A stretch of DNA of 38,464 nt from Terriglobia bacterium (GCA_021325175.1 JAJPHS010000098.1:1-38464), one strand, 5' to 3'. Counted from the first letter of the stretch, positions 15,327 to 24,890 are shown. Made by a program: numbers and translations. Notes: generated from the sequence alone by a model not told the origin.

Positions 15327-16829
15327 TCAGGCCGGCTTGCCGGTGATCTCCGGAATCAGATCTCCCGAAACGTCGGTCAGGCGCATGTTGCGGCCGTTGA
15401 AATAATACGTCAGGCGCTTGTGATCGATGCCGAGCAGATACAGCAGCGACGCGTGCAGATCGTGATTCGTCACGGGGCGATCCACCGCTTTGAATCCGAC
15501 ATCGTCGCTGGCGCCGATGCTTTGACCGCCTTGAATTCCAGCTCCCGCCATCCACGCGGTCATGGCGCCGGGATTGTGATCGCGCCCCAGGCCGCGCTGC
15601 GATATCGGCATGCGGCCGAACTCGCTGTGCCATAACACCACGGTTTCATCGAGCAGGCCGCGCGCTTTCAGATCCGTCATCAGTCCGGCGATCGGCTTAT
15701 CCACTTCCTTGGCGTGGCGGCGATGATTGCTGTCGATGTTGCCGTGCGCGTCCCAGGTGTCGTCGGCGCTGATGTAGGCTCCGCTGATCACCTGGACGAA
15801 GCGCACACCGCGCTCGATCAGGCGGCGGGCGAGCAGGCATTGGCGGCCATAGCCCGCGGTCAGCGGATCGTCCAGGCCGTAGAGTTTTTTCGTCGCCTCG
15901 CTTTCCTTATCGAGGTTCACCGCCTCCGGAGCGCAGGACTGCATCCGGTAGGCCAGTTCGTAGGAAGCGATGCGCGCCGACAACTCGGAAATTCCGGGAT
16001 ATTTTTCGTCGAAATTCTGATTGAGCGCCGCCATCTGATCCAGCCGGGCGCGCTCCTGTTCCGGGCTCATGTAACTGCCGGGCGCGCGCAGATCCAGAAT
16101 CGCATCGCCCTTGGAGCGAAACACGGTTCCCTGGTATGCGGCCGGCAAAAATCCCGCCTGCCAGTTGGGCGGACCGGCATAGGGGCCGCCCCGCTGATCG
16201 AGCAGCACAACGAATCCGGGCAGACTTTGGTTTTCGCTGCCCAGGCCGTAGGTGACCCAGGCTCCGACGCTCGGATAGCCCATTTGGATCGAGCCGGTGT
16301 TCCATTCGTAGTGGGAAATGACGTGATCGTTCGACGCGCCCTGGCAGGAGTGGAGGAACGCAACGTCGTCGACGATATTGGCCATATGGGGGAAAATTTC
16401 CGAGACCCACGCGCCCGATTGCCCGTATTGTTTGAAGGTGAACGGGCTCTGCATCAGCGGTCCGGGATAGCCCTGGCGGACCTTGATTTCGCCGTGTCCT
16501 TCAAGCGGCATCCGATTGTACTTTTGAAGCGCCGGCTTGTACTGGAAGGTATCGACGTGGCTGACGCCTCCGCTCATGAACAGGGAGATTACCGCCTTGG
16601 CGCGGGGTTTAAAATGCGGCGGCTTCGGCGCAAGCGGCGAAGTGGCGCCTTCCGATCCGGCGCACGCGCCCGGCATCGAGGCGGGATCGGCGGCGAGCAG
16701 ACGATCCTGATGGAGCAGATCGATCAGGGCGAGTCCGCCGATGCCCATGCCGGCTTCCATCCAGAATTTTCGCCGGGAGATGAATTCTCTACGGCGGTGA
16801 TGATCGCTGGTGCTATCGAAGATGCTCAT
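15327..16829 (-). CDS. DUF1501 family secreted protein (sulfatase-like fold)
   Basis: 500 aa. The N-terminus has a twin-arginine-like region (SRRKFWMEAGMGIGGLALI, about 18-36). The mature part carries the DUF1501 hallmarks: AKAVISLFMSGGVSHVDTF, TWDAHGNIDSN, ETVVLWHSEFGRMP and GRDHNPGAMTAWMAGAGIQGG, with the Asp/His set expected for an alkaline phosphatase/sulfatase-like metal site. No enzymatic activity is established for the family. As in planctomycetes and acidobacteria, it sits directly downstream (28 bp) of a DUF1549/DUF1553 cytochrome protein and the two probably act together in the periplasm. Confidence 0.92.
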   Translation of the reverse strand: MSIFDSTSDHHRRREFISRRKFWMEAGMGIGGLALIDLLHQDRLLAADPASMPGACAGSEGATSPLAPKPPHFKPRAKAVISLFMSGGVSHVDTFQYKPALQKYNRMPLEGHGEIKVRQGYPGPLMQSPFTFKQYGQSGAWVSEIFPHMANIVDDVAFLHSCQGASNDHVISHYEWNTGSIQMGYPSVGAWVTYGLGSENQSLPGFVVLLDQRGGPYAGPPNWQAGFLPAAYQGTVFRSKGDAILDLRAPGSYMSPEQERARLDQMAALNQNFDEKYPGISELSARIASYELAYRMQSCAPEAVNLDKESEATKKLYGLDDPLTAGYGRQCLLARRLIERGVRFVQVISGAYISADDTWDAHGNIDSNHRRHAKEVDKPIAGLMTDLKARGLLDETVVLWHSEFGRMPISQRGLGRDHNPGAMTAWMAGAGIQGGQSIGASDDVGFKAVDRPVTNHDLHASLLYLLGIDHKRLTYYFNGRNMRLTDVSGDLIPEITGKPA

Positions 16830-16858
16830 CGGCTTTGTCTCCTATCGGCCGGCGCGGC

Positions 16859-19645
16859 TCATTGGATGTATACGAACTCGTTTACGTTCAGCGCGACGTG
16901 CGCCAGATCGGTCAATGCGGAAAGCGCGGCTTTGTGCTCCTCCATGCCGGCCGATATTGCTGCTTTGCGTTGTTTTTCGAGGAACGCGGAATTGGCCGCG
17001 ATCTCCTTTGCGCTCGGCTGGCGGCTGAAGGCGATTTCGTACATGGTCTTGATCTGCGCGATGGGATCCTCGCCGGCCCGCGCCATGACGCGCCTGGCGA
17101 AATGATCGGCCTGGATCAGAATAAATTCGTTATTGAGCATGGTCAGGGCCTGCGTCGGGACGGTGCTCACCGCGCGCCGCTCGCAGGTGACGTTTAAATC
17201 GGGCAGATCGTAAACCTCGAACATCGGATATTTCAACCCGCGCTTGACGTACGCGTAGACGCTGCGGCGCCAGGTGTCCGGACCCTCCTTGGTCAGATCC
17301 CAAACGCCGCGCGGTTGATCGGCGCGCACCGAGATCGGGATCGAGGGAAAGAACGGAGGTCCGCCGGCCTGAAGATTCAAATCGCCGCTGGTATCGAGCA
17401 CCGCGTCGCGCAGGACCTCGGCCTCCATGCGGCGAATCGGGAAGCGCCAGAGATAAATGTCGGTCGGATCCTTTTCGAGATCGCCGGCCTGGTAAAACGC
17501 CGAAGCCATCTTGTACGTTTCCGACGTCATGATCAGCTTCTGCATTCGCTTGACGCTCCAGCCCTGGCGGACGAATTCGGTCGCGAGCCAATCGAGCAGC
17601 TCGGGATGGGACGGCAGCATGCCCATTTTTCCGAAATTTCCCGGCGTTCCGACGATGCCGGTTCCGAAGTGCCATCCCCACACGCGATTGATCATGACGC
17701 GCGCGGTCAGCGGGTTCTCGGCTGAGGCGATCGCTTCGGCGAGCGCGCGGCGGCGTCCGCTGGTGGCGTAATCCGGCCGGTTTGGCGGATGCGGCGCGAA
17801 GGGCTTACCGGCGTTCAGAATTTTCAGAAATCCGGGCTGCACGGGGAACGTGCTCTCGTTGGCTTTGATGTCGTCGCTGGCGGCGGCGAAGAACACGGGC
17901 GGTACTTCAAATTTCTTGCCCGGCTCCGGAATGTAGCAGCATTTCACGTCATAGGTCGGGCGGCCGGTGCCGGGAATGGTCGAATCGCCCAGACCGTCGG
18001 GTGCGAGCCGATAATCGCCGTCGCGCACGCCATCGGCGACGGGCAGCGGATCGGGCAGGCGCTCCAGAATGGCGTCGATCTTCGCTTGGAGCGCCGCGCG
18101 CCGGGCTTCATCCTCCGGGGCGAGCTTCAGCGTGGCCTTGGCTCTCATGCCTACGCCGAAGACGCTATCGGCTTTTGCCAGCGCCTTGGATTTTTTCGCG
18201 GCGTCGAGATCGGCTTGCAGCATGTCCGGATTGACGTCTTCCGGACTGATCAGCACCTGCGCCACCAGCAGCTTCTGGCCCTCGGTGCGTTTTTCGGCCG
18301 GAGTTTTGATGGCTTCCTGAATATCCGGCGGGAACTTCTTCAGCGCCTCCTGCACCTGCTTTTCCCGCTCCCGCTCGCGATACGGCTTCTCGATGCGCGC
18401 GATCTCCTGTTGCAGCGGCGTGATCTCGCGCTCGGCCGCTTTCTTCAGGCGGTCCCATTCGGCGATTTTGTCCGGCGGCGCGAGCGGCCAGTCGTAATCG
18501 ACATAGCCCCAGAAATCGGCGACGGAGCGGTAATAGTCCAGGCGCGTGATCGGATCAAATTTGTGATCGTGGCAGCGCGCGCAATTGACCGACAGACCCA
18601 TGAAGCCCTGATACGTCGTGCGGATCATGTCGTCCATGTAATCGTAGCGATAGGAGGGATAATTTTTTTCGCGAAAGCGCACGCGCGGGCCGATTCGATA
18701 ATAGGTGGTCGCGATGAGGCTGTCGTACGTCGGATGATCGACTTCGTCGCCGGCGATCTGTTCGACGATGAACTGGTCGTATGGCTTGTCCTGATTGAAC
18801 GCCCTGATCACGTAATCGCGATAACGCCAGGCGTTATCGATGTTCATGTCGTATTCGAAGCCGGAGCTGTCGGCGTAGCGGACTACATCCAGCCAGAATC
18901 GTCCCCAGCGCTCGCCGTAATGAGGCGAAGCGAGCAGGCGGTCGATCAGTTTTTCGTAGGCGTCCGGCGCGGGATCGTTGACGAACGCCTCGACTTCGTT
19001 CACCGGCGGAAGCAGGCCGGTCAAATCGAGATAAGCCCGGCGAATCAGCGTGCGCCGGTCGGCTTGAGGCGCCGGGGTCAATCCTTTCTTGTCCATCATG
19101 GCGCGGACGAAGGCGTCGATCGGGTTTTTCGACCATTGCTCATCGGCGACGCGCGGGGCGGGATTGCGCACCGGTTTCTGGAAAGCCCACCAGGCGCGAT
19201 CCTCGTCGCTGAATTGCTTCTCTTTGTACCCTTTATATTCGCTGGATGCGGTGGCAGGGGCTGCAGCGGGCGCGGCGTCATCCCATTTGGCGCCCTGATC
19301 GATCCAGTCCTTGAGCGTCGCGATTTCCTGGGGGGCCAGCGGGGGAACCGGAGCCATCGGCATCGTCGGCTTCACCTCGCCGGTCACGCGCTTGATCAGC
19401 AGGCTGGCCGCCGAGTTCCCCGGCACGATTGCGGGACCGGCCGCGCCGCCTTTCAACATGCCGGCGCGCGTATGGAGGTCCAGTCCGGACATCTTTAGCG
19501 ACTCGCCGTGACATTGAAAGCAACGCCTTATGATGGGCAGGACGTTTTTATCAGTGAGAGGGGTATTCTGCGCCGACGAGGGGCCCCGGGCGGACACAAA
19601 AATTGCAGCAGCAGCCAGGCAGGGCCAAAAGGCTCGGCGAACCAT
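16859..19645 (-). CDS. PSD1/DUF1549-DUF1553 protein with planctomycete-type cytochrome c domain
   Basis: 928 aa, exported (signal peptide of about 25 residues ending Ser-Ala-Gln). An N-terminal cytochrome domain has the haem-binding Cys42-Phe-Gln-Cys45-His46 followed by MSGLDLHTRAGMLKGGAAGP. DUF1549 covers about 155-365 (AYLDLTGLLPPVNEVEAF, RFWLDVVRYADSSGFEYD, CARCHDHKFDPI), where the second CxxCH could hold another haem. A charged coiled-coil segment spans about 390-530, and DUF1553 is C-terminal (NPLTARVMINRVWGWHFGTG, LLDWLATEFV). ATG 19645 follows GGGAGGA. The family partners DUF1501; roles in polysaccharide or sulfated-glycan breakdown have been suggested but not shown. Confidence 0.93.
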   Translation of the reverse strand: MVRRAFWPCLAAAAIFVSARGPSSAQNTPLTDKNVLPIIRRCFQCHGESLKMSGLDLHTRAGMLKGGAAGPAIVPGNSAASLLIKRVTGEVKPTMPMAPVPPLAPQEIATLKDWIDQGAKWDDAAPAAAPATASSEYKGYKEKQFSDEDRAWWAFQKPVRNPAPRVADEQWSKNPIDAFVRAMMDKKGLTPAPQADRRTLIRRAYLDLTGLLPPVNEVEAFVNDPAPDAYEKLIDRLLASPHYGERWGRFWLDVVRYADSSGFEYDMNIDNAWRYRDYVIRAFNQDKPYDQFIVEQIAGDEVDHPTYDSLIATTYYRIGPRVRFREKNYPSYRYDYMDDMIRTTYQGFMGLSVNCARCHDHKFDPITRLDYYRSVADFWGYVDYDWPLAPPDKIAEWDRLKKAAEREITPLQQEIARIEKPYREREREKQVQEALKKFPPDIQEAIKTPAEKRTEGQKLLVAQVLISPEDVNPDMLQADLDAAKKSKALAKADSVFGVGMRAKATLKLAPEDEARRAALQAKIDAILERLPDPLPVADGVRDGDYRLAPDGLGDSTIPGTGRPTYDVKCCYIPEPGKKFEVPPVFFAAASDDIKANESTFPVQPGFLKILNAGKPFAPHPPNRPDYATSGRRRALAEAIASAENPLTARVMINRVWGWHFGTGIVGTPGNFGKMGMLPSHPELLDWLATEFVRQGWSVKRMQKLIMTSETYKMASAFYQAGDLEKDPTDIYLWRFPIRRMEAEVLRDAVLDTSGDLNLQAGGPPFFPSIPISVRADQPRGVWDLTKEGPDTWRRSVYAYVKRGLKYPMFEVYDLPDLNVTCERRAVSTVPTQALTMLNNEFILIQADHFARRVMARAGEDPIAQIKTMYEIAFSRQPSAKEIAANSAFLEKQRKAAISAGMEEHKAALSALTDLAHVALNVNEFVYIQ

Positions 19646-19791
19646 GCGTTTATCCTCCCGACTCGTGGTCTAAGGTACACTTCGCCTGCGGAAAGCATAT
19701 CGCAAATTCATTGCAATGTCATTGGGAGTAGCTGGCCGGGCTTTTTATCGAGAGAAAAGACCGGTGGCGGTTTGCGCCGGCCGGCGGACGT

Positions 19792-19797
19792 TATAAT
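19792..19797 (+). promoter_or_regulatory. Perfect -10 box directly before the M16 peptidase ATG
   Basis: TATAAT ends 6 bases before the ATG at 19804, so the normal start of transcription (about 7 bases after the box) would coincide with the start codon. No Shine-Dalgarno is present. Together these suggest a leaderless mRNA. A -35 is not clear (a TTGCGC at 19772 gives only 14 bp spacing). Confidence 0.5.
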
Positions 19798-19803
19798 CCA
19801 GTC

Positions 19804-22521
19804 ATGAAGCAATTCACGCTCGCGCTTTTGCTGGCCGTCGGCATTTCCGCGCAAACTCTGCCGCAAGGAATGACGAAAGTCACTTCGGTGGAAGGGATTA
19901 CCGAGTACAAGCTGGCGAACGGCTTGCGCGTCCTGATTTTTCCGGATCCGTCGAAGACCACCGCGACCGTCAACATAACGTATCTGGTCGGATCGAGGCA
20001 GGAAGGCGCGGGCGAGCGCGGCATGGCGCATCTGCTCGAGCACATGCTGTTCAAGGGCAGCACGAAGCACACCAACATTCCGCAGGAATTGACCGAGCAC
20101 GGGTCGCGCCCGAACGGCACGACAAGCTGGGATCGGACCAATTATTTCGAAACATTTCAGGCGACCGACGAAAATTTGAAATGGGCGCTCGATCTCGAAT
20201 CCGATCGCATGGTCAATTCGTTTATTCGCAAATCGGATTGGGATTCGGAATATACGGTCGTCCGCAATGAATTTGAGATGGGCGAAAACAATCCGATCGG
20301 CGTGCTGTTTGAGCGCGCGTTATCGGCGGCCTACATCTGGCATCCTTACGGGCACTCGCCGATCGGCGCACGGTCCGATATTGAAAATGTCCCGATTGAG
20401 CGGTTGCAGGCTTTTTATCACAAGTATTATCAGCCCGACAATGCGGTGCTCACGGTAGCGGGCAATATCGAGGAAAGCAAGGTTCTGGCGCTGATCGCGG
20501 AGGATTTCGGGCCGATTCCGGCGCCTTCGAGAAAACTCGAAATCCCCTACACGGTCGAGCCGCCGCAGGATGGGGAGCGCGAGGTGACGCTGCGCCGCGT
20601 CGGAACTATCCAGGCGCTGCTCGATGTGTATCATGTGCCCTCCGGATCGGACCCGGATTTTCCGGCGATCGATGTGCTTGTCGGGATTTTGACCGACAAT
20701 CCGTCGGGGCGCTTGTACAAGGCTCTGGTGGATAACAAAAAGGCTTCGGAAGTGATCGGGTTCGATCAGCAGTTGAATGAGCCGGGGACGCTGATTTTAG
20801 GCGCGGTGCTGAATCAGCAGCAGTCGCTCGACGAGGCGCGCAAAATTTTGCTGGACACGGTGGACAACATGATTAAAGAACCGCCGAGCAGGGAAGAGGT
20901 CGAGCGGGCGAAGCAGCATCAGTTGAAGGACATCGAGCTTCAGCTTCGCAACTCCGAGCAAATCGGATTGTTCCTCAGCGAATGGGCGAGCATGGGAGAC
21001 TGGCGATTGCTGTTCCTCGATCGCGACCGTCTGCGCAAAGTGACGCCCGAAGATGTTTCGCGCGTGGCCAAGGCGTATCTGAAAAGCTCCAACCGCACGC
21101 TGGCGGAGTTCATTCCGGACCCGCATCCCGACCGCAGCGTGATTCCGGCCAAGGTGGATCTGGCGGCCGAGCTGAAGAATTATCACGGCGACGCGGCCAT
21201 GGCGCAGGGCGAAGCGTTCGATCCGTCGCCGGCCAATATCGAATCGCGCACGCTGCGATCGAAGCTGGACAACGGAATGAAGCTGGCGCTGCTTTCCAAG
21301 AAAACGCGCGGGGCGAGCGTGAATGCGCGGCTGGCGCTGCACTACGGAACCATCGAGAGCCTGAAGGGCCGGGAAACGGCGGCATCGCTCGCCTTCGCGA
21401 CGCTGATGCGTGGCACGCAGAAGATGAACCGGCAGCAGATCCAGGATGAGCTGGATCGGCTGAAGGCGCGCGTGAGGATCAACGGCGGCGCGGCCGGCGC
21501 AACGGTCACGATCGAGACGGTGCGCGAGAATTTTCCCGATGTGCTGCGGCTGGTAGCGGAGATTCTACGGCAGCCGGCGTTTCCCGCATCGGAATTTGAG
21601 CAAATCCGCACGGAGCGAATTACCGGCGAGGAGGCCAACAAAAGCGAGCCACAGGCGCTCGCCATGGCTCAGTTCGGCCAGATACTTTATCCGCATCCGG
21701 AAGGCGATGTGCGCCGTTCGATGATGCCGGAAGAGCAGATCGCGGCGCTCAAGGCGGCCACGCTTGAAGACGCCAAAAAGTTTTATCGCGACTTTGTGGG
21801 AGCGTCAAACGCGGAATTCGCCGCGGTAGGCGATTTCGATTCGAAACAAATCGCGGCCCTGATGGGCGAGCTGTTCGGCAATTGGAAATCGCCGGCGGCG
21901 TTCGCCCGCGTGACCGATCCGTATCAGAAGATTCCGCCATCGAGCAAAACCATCGAGACGCCGGATAAAGAGAACGCGATGTTCATGGCCGGGCTGCGGC
22001 TGAACATTTCCACGCAGGATGCCGATTACGCGCCGCTGGTGCTGGCGAATTATATGCTGGGCGGCGGATTTTTGAATTCGCGGCTGGCGGTTCGCATCCG
22101 CCAGAAAGAAGGCTTGAGCTATGGGATCGGCTCGGGCTTCAGCGCCGATCCGAAGGTGAAGAACGGCGCGCTGCGTATTTACGCCATCGCCGCGCCGCAA
22201 AACATGGCGAAAGTCGAGAGGGCGACGCGCGAAGAGATTGAAAAAGCGGTGAAGGACGGTTTTACTCCTGAAGAAATCGCGGCCGCCAAGTCGGGATTTT
22301 TGCAATCGCGCAAAGTGGACCGGTCCGAGGATGCGGGCCTGGCGGCGCTCCTCACGGTGCGGGATTACGATGATCGGACGCTTGCCTACGACGCGGAACT
22401 CGAAAAAAAGATCGCGGCGCTGACGCCGGCCGAGATTCAGGAAGCGATGCGGCGGAATTTGGACGCCTCGCAACTGGTGGTGGTAAAGGCGGGCGATTTC
22501 AGCAAAATGAAATCGCAATAA
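19804..22521 (+). CDS. Exported M16 family zinc peptidase (two-module pitrilysin type)
   Basis: 905 aa with a signal peptide (MKQFTLALLLAVGISAQ). The first module has the inverted zinc motif His76-Leu-Leu-Glu79-His80 (MAHLLEHMLFKGSTKH) and the distal zinc ligand Glu156 in VVRNEFEMGENNP, so it is catalytically complete. The second module (from about residue 480) repeats the M16 fold without a zinc motif and contains the GGGFLNSRLAVRIRQKEGLS substrate-binding signature. Such proteins degrade peptides in the periplasm or at the cell surface. Length is normal for the two-module form. It is divergent from the PSD1 gene. Confidence 0.94.
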   Translation: MKQFTLALLLAVGISAQTLPQGMTKVTSVEGITEYKLANGLRVLIFPDPSKTTATVNITYLVGSRQEGAGERGMAHLLEHMLFKGSTKHTNIPQELTEHGSRPNGTTSWDRTNYFETFQATDENLKWALDLESDRMVNSFIRKSDWDSEYTVVRNEFEMGENNPIGVLFERALSAAYIWHPYGHSPIGARSDIENVPIERLQAFYHKYYQPDNAVLTVAGNIEESKVLALIAEDFGPIPAPSRKLEIPYTVEPPQDGEREVTLRRVGTIQALLDVYHVPSGSDPDFPAIDVLVGILTDNPSGRLYKALVDNKKASEVIGFDQQLNEPGTLILGAVLNQQQSLDEARKILLDTVDNMIKEPPSREEVERAKQHQLKDIELQLRNSEQIGLFLSEWASMGDWRLLFLDRDRLRKVTPEDVSRVAKAYLKSSNRTLAEFIPDPHPDRSVIPAKVDLAAELKNYHGDAAMAQGEAFDPSPANIESRTLRSKLDNGMKLALLSKKTRGASVNARLALHYGTIESLKGRETAASLAFATLMRGTQKMNRQQIQDELDRLKARVRINGGAAGATVTIETVRENFPDVLRLVAEILRQPAFPASEFEQIRTERITGEEANKSEPQALAMAQFGQILYPHPEGDVRRSMMPEEQIAALKAATLEDAKKFYRDFVGASNAEFAAVGDFDSKQIAALMGELFGNWKSPAAFARVTDPYQKIPPSSKTIETPDKENAMFMAGLRLNISTQDADYAPLVLANYMLGGGFLNSRLAVRIRQKEGLSYGIGSGFSADPKVKNGALRIYAIAAPQNMAKVERATREEIEKAVKDGFTPEEIAAAKSGFLQSRKVDRSEDAGLAALLTVRDYDDRTLAYDAELEKKIAALTPAEIQEAMRRNLDASQLVVVKAGDFSKMKSQ

Positions 22522-22588
22522 TGCGCCGGAGATAAGTGCGTTTCGGACGTGAGCGGCTGCCGTACGCTGTTAAACCTGCATCCTAAAT

Positions 22589-22594
22589 TAGAAT
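22589..22594 (+). promoter_or_regulatory. Candidate -10 box for the nucleoside deaminase gene
   Basis: TAGAAT ends 9 bases before ATG 22604. A run of five G directly abuts the ATG and is too close to act as a normal ribosome-binding site. With an expected transcription start near 22601 the leader would be about 3 nt. Confidence 0.35.
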
Positions 22595-22603
22595 GGACGG
22601 GGG

Positions 22604-23071
22604 ATGACGAATCCATTTATGGAGCGCGCGATCGAGCTGGCGGTCCAGAATGTGCGCTCGGGACGCGGAGGGCCCTTCGGCGCGGTGGTGGTTCGGGATC
22701 GGCGGATCGTCGCGGAAGGAACCAACGTCGTAACTTCGGTCAATGATCCGACAGCGCACGCCGAGATCGTGGCGATTCGCGCCGCCTGCTCCGCGCTGAA
22801 GACGTTCCGGCTGGACGATTGCGAAATTTTTAGCACGTGCGAGCCGTGCCCGATGTGTTTAGGGGCGATTTACTGGGCGCGGCTTCAGGCGGTTTCCTTC
22901 GGCGGAACGGCGGCGGACGCGTCCGCTGCGGGATTCGATGACGCGTTTATTTATAAACAGATCGCCGCTCCCATCGCCGAGCGGTCCATCCCGTTCCGGC
23001 AGATCATGCGCGACGAGACTCTAGGCGCCTTTCGCGAATGGGCGCAGAAGCCGGACCGGGTGCGGTATTAG
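22604..23071 (+). CDS. Nucleoside/nucleobase deaminase, guanine deaminase-like
   Basis: 155 aa cytidine-deaminase-fold enzyme. Zinc site: His52-Ala-Glu54 (PTAHAEIVAIRAA) and Cys82/Cys85 in TCEPCPMCLGAIYWA; Glu54 is the proton shuttle. The C-terminal GFDDAFIYKQI and the trailing RVRY end match bacterial GuaD-type guanine deaminases rather than TadA, which has a different C-terminal helix and RNA-binding residues. Expected reaction is guanine to xanthine plus ammonia. An alternative start at Met6 is possible. No purine-catabolism neighbours are seen; the IorAB-like enzyme lies 19 kb away. Confidence 0.87.
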   Translation: MTNPFMERAIELAVQNVRSGRGGPFGAVVVRDRRIVAEGTNVVTSVNDPTAHAEIVAIRAACSALKTFRLDDCEIFSTCEPCPMCLGAIYWARLQAVSFGGTAADASAAGFDDAFIYKQIAAPIAERSIPFRQIMRDETLGAFREWAQKPDRVRY

Positions 23072-23126
23072 CGGCGCCCGGCCGGGGCTCTAAAGACATC
23101 GCGCCGATCTGGCGAATAAACGGGTA

Positions 23127-24758
23127 GTGACTCATCCGCAGGCTATCGCGACGGCTGCGCCAAAGAATGTCCAGATGGAGGAGATCCTCGAAAGGCGCTG
23201 GGTGCGGCTGCTGACGCCCTCGTTTTCCGACCTTTTCTTTTTGGCGATTCTCGTTTGGGTTTTCGCCGCGGGCAAATTCGGGTGGAAAGGACTGCTGGGC
23301 GATGGCGACGCGGGCTGGCACATTCGCACCGGCCAGTGGATTCTGGCGCATCATGCGGTTCCGCACCAGGATCTGTATTCCTTCTCCAAAGCCGGCGCGC
23401 CCTGGTATGCGTGGGAATGGCTGAGCGATGTTATTTACGCTCTGCTGTTCCAGTGGGCCGGCTTAAAAGGGGTAGTCCTGATGGCGGCGGTGGTGTGCGC
23501 GGCTTTCGCGACGATCCTGATTCGCAGGATGGTTGCCGGAAGGGCGCACATTCTGATCGCGCTGCTGGTCGCGCTCGCGGGGGAAGGCGCGGCGTCGATC
23601 CATTTTCTGGCGCGGCCGCATATTTTCACGTTGCTGCTGATTTCGATATCGATGTGGATCATCGAATCGGACCGGAGAAACGAGACGCGCTGGATCTGGG
23701 CGCTGATTCCGATCACGCTGGTGTGGACGAATCTGCACGGCGGATTTCTGGCGCTGATCGCCGTGGCAGGATTGACCGCGGCGGGCTCGGCGGCCGAGGG
23801 ACGATGGCGCGACGCGGTACGATACGTGGCGGTGACGTGCGGGTGCGCGGCGGTTTCGCTGGTGAATCCTTACGGCATTCAGTTGCACCGGCACGTTAGC
23901 GAATATTTGCGGTCGGATTGGATCCGGAACTGGATTCAGGAGTTTCAATCGCCCACGTTTCGCGATGAGTCGATGCTGCAATTTGAAGGGCTGATGTTCA
24001 TCGGGCTGATCGCCGTGGGAATTCTGTTCCGCCGGCGGCAAGTGGTCGAGAGTTTGTGGGTTTTGTTCTTCGCGCATGAAGCGCTCTCGAGCGTGCGGCA
24101 TGTGCCGGTGTTTGTAGCGGTCTGCACTCCGGCGATCGCGGCGAATCTGAGCGATTGGTATCGCGGCTGGACGGCGGGCGCCAAGAAAAATTCGCTTCCG
24201 GGCATCCTGAATCAGATCGCCGAAGACACCGCGCGCGGCTTCAGGCGCGACAGCGTTTGGCCGGTGGTTGCCATAGCTGTACTCGCGTTTCTTAACCGTC
24301 CTATATCGTGGCCGTACGACTTTCCCGAGGAGATCTTCCCGGTAAAGATGGTGCACGATCATGCGGCGGATATCCTCAACGCGCGCACTCTTACGACCGA
24401 TCAGTGGGCGGATTACCTGATTTTCACCAATCCGAATCAGAAAGTCTTCATGGACGGCCGCAGCGACTTTTACGGACCCGAAATCGGGGATCAGTATCTT
24501 CATATGACCGGCGGCCGTTGGGATTGGGAGCAGATCCTGGATAAATTCGGCTTCCGTTCGGCGCTGCTTCCGGTGGAGATGCCGCTTTCGCAGTTGCTGA
24601 AGACCGATCCGAAATGGCGGATTGTCGAAGATGACGGAAAGAGGATTTTATTCGTGCGGAAGGCGGAAGACAGAAGCCAGGAAACGCAAGCTGGAATTGA
24701 TCATAAGCCGGCGGAAACTCAATCTGACTTTCGAGTTCCCTCCGGTGATTTGCCTTAG
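23127..24758 (+). CDS. Polytopic membrane protein, GT-C glycosyltransferase-like
   Basis: 543 aa from GTG 23127; an in-frame ATG at 23175 (MEEILERRW) is an equally possible start. About ten hydrophobic segments occur between residues 30 and 400, followed by a soluble C-terminal domain (about 410-520: DQWADYLIF, VFMDGRSDFYG, DWEQILDKFGF). The first periplasmic loop after span 1 has GDGDAGWHIRTGQWIL and VPHQDLYSF, the acidic-loop pattern of GT-C/PMT-like glycosyltransferases; VWTNLHGGF and LVNPYGIQL are also typical of this uncharacterised group. It lies immediately upstream of the pilus genes on the same strand, so glycosylation of an envelope or pilus component is a reasonable guess only. Confidence 0.75.
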   Translation: MTHPQAIATAAPKNVQMEEILERRWVRLLTPSFSDLFFLAILVWVFAAGKFGWKGLLGDGDAGWHIRTGQWILAHHAVPHQDLYSFSKAGAPWYAWEWLSDVIYALLFQWAGLKGVVLMAAVVCAAFATILIRRMVAGRAHILIALLVALAGEGAASIHFLARPHIFTLLLISISMWIIESDRRNETRWIWALIPITLVWTNLHGGFLALIAVAGLTAAGSAAEGRWRDAVRYVAVTCGCAAVSLVNPYGIQLHRHVSEYLRSDWIRNWIQEFQSPTFRDESMLQFEGLMFIGLIAVGILFRRRQVVESLWVLFFAHEALSSVRHVPVFVAVCTPAIAANLSDWYRGWTAGAKKNSLPGILNQIAEDTARGFRRDSVWPVVAIAVLAFLNRPISWPYDFPEEIFPVKMVHDHAADILNARTLTTDQWADYLIFTNPNQKVFMDGRSDFYGPEIGDQYLHMTGGRWDWEQILDKFGFRSALLPVEMPLSQLLKTDPKWRIVEDDGKRILFVRKAEDRSQETQAGIDHKPAETQSDFRVPSGDLP

Positions 24759-24890
24759 TCCGCGCGCGCAACTGAGTACTGCTCTGAGGTAAAGCGGCCC
24801 CGGAACCAAGGTCCTAAGAGACCGAGGGCTTAAGGAGCGGCGGCCTAATGAAAACCTCCGAGACCGCCGAAGAACAAGCTAAGAGCGTTC
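24759..24890 (+). other. Leader/intergenic region before the pilus gene set
   Basis: 132 bp without a confident gene. It contains a small hairpin GGTC-CTAAGA-GACC (around 24809-24822) followed by a purine-rich AAGGAG (about 24833-24838). An ATG at 24848 opens a frame that runs into the prepilin peptidase, but its first 100 codons look like an out-of-frame reading. No known riboswitch core is recognised. Confidence 0.3.

Noticed and set aside
13905..15635. 576-aa plus-strand open frame opposite tldD and the end of DUF1501
   Set aside because: It spans two unrelated real genes, has composition typical of antisense frames in GC-rich DNA and no recognisable motif.
17789..19498. 569-aa plus-strand open frame opposite the PSD1 gene
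   Set aside because: The opposite strand encodes a complete DUF1549/DUF1553 protein with haem motifs; this frame is its complement.
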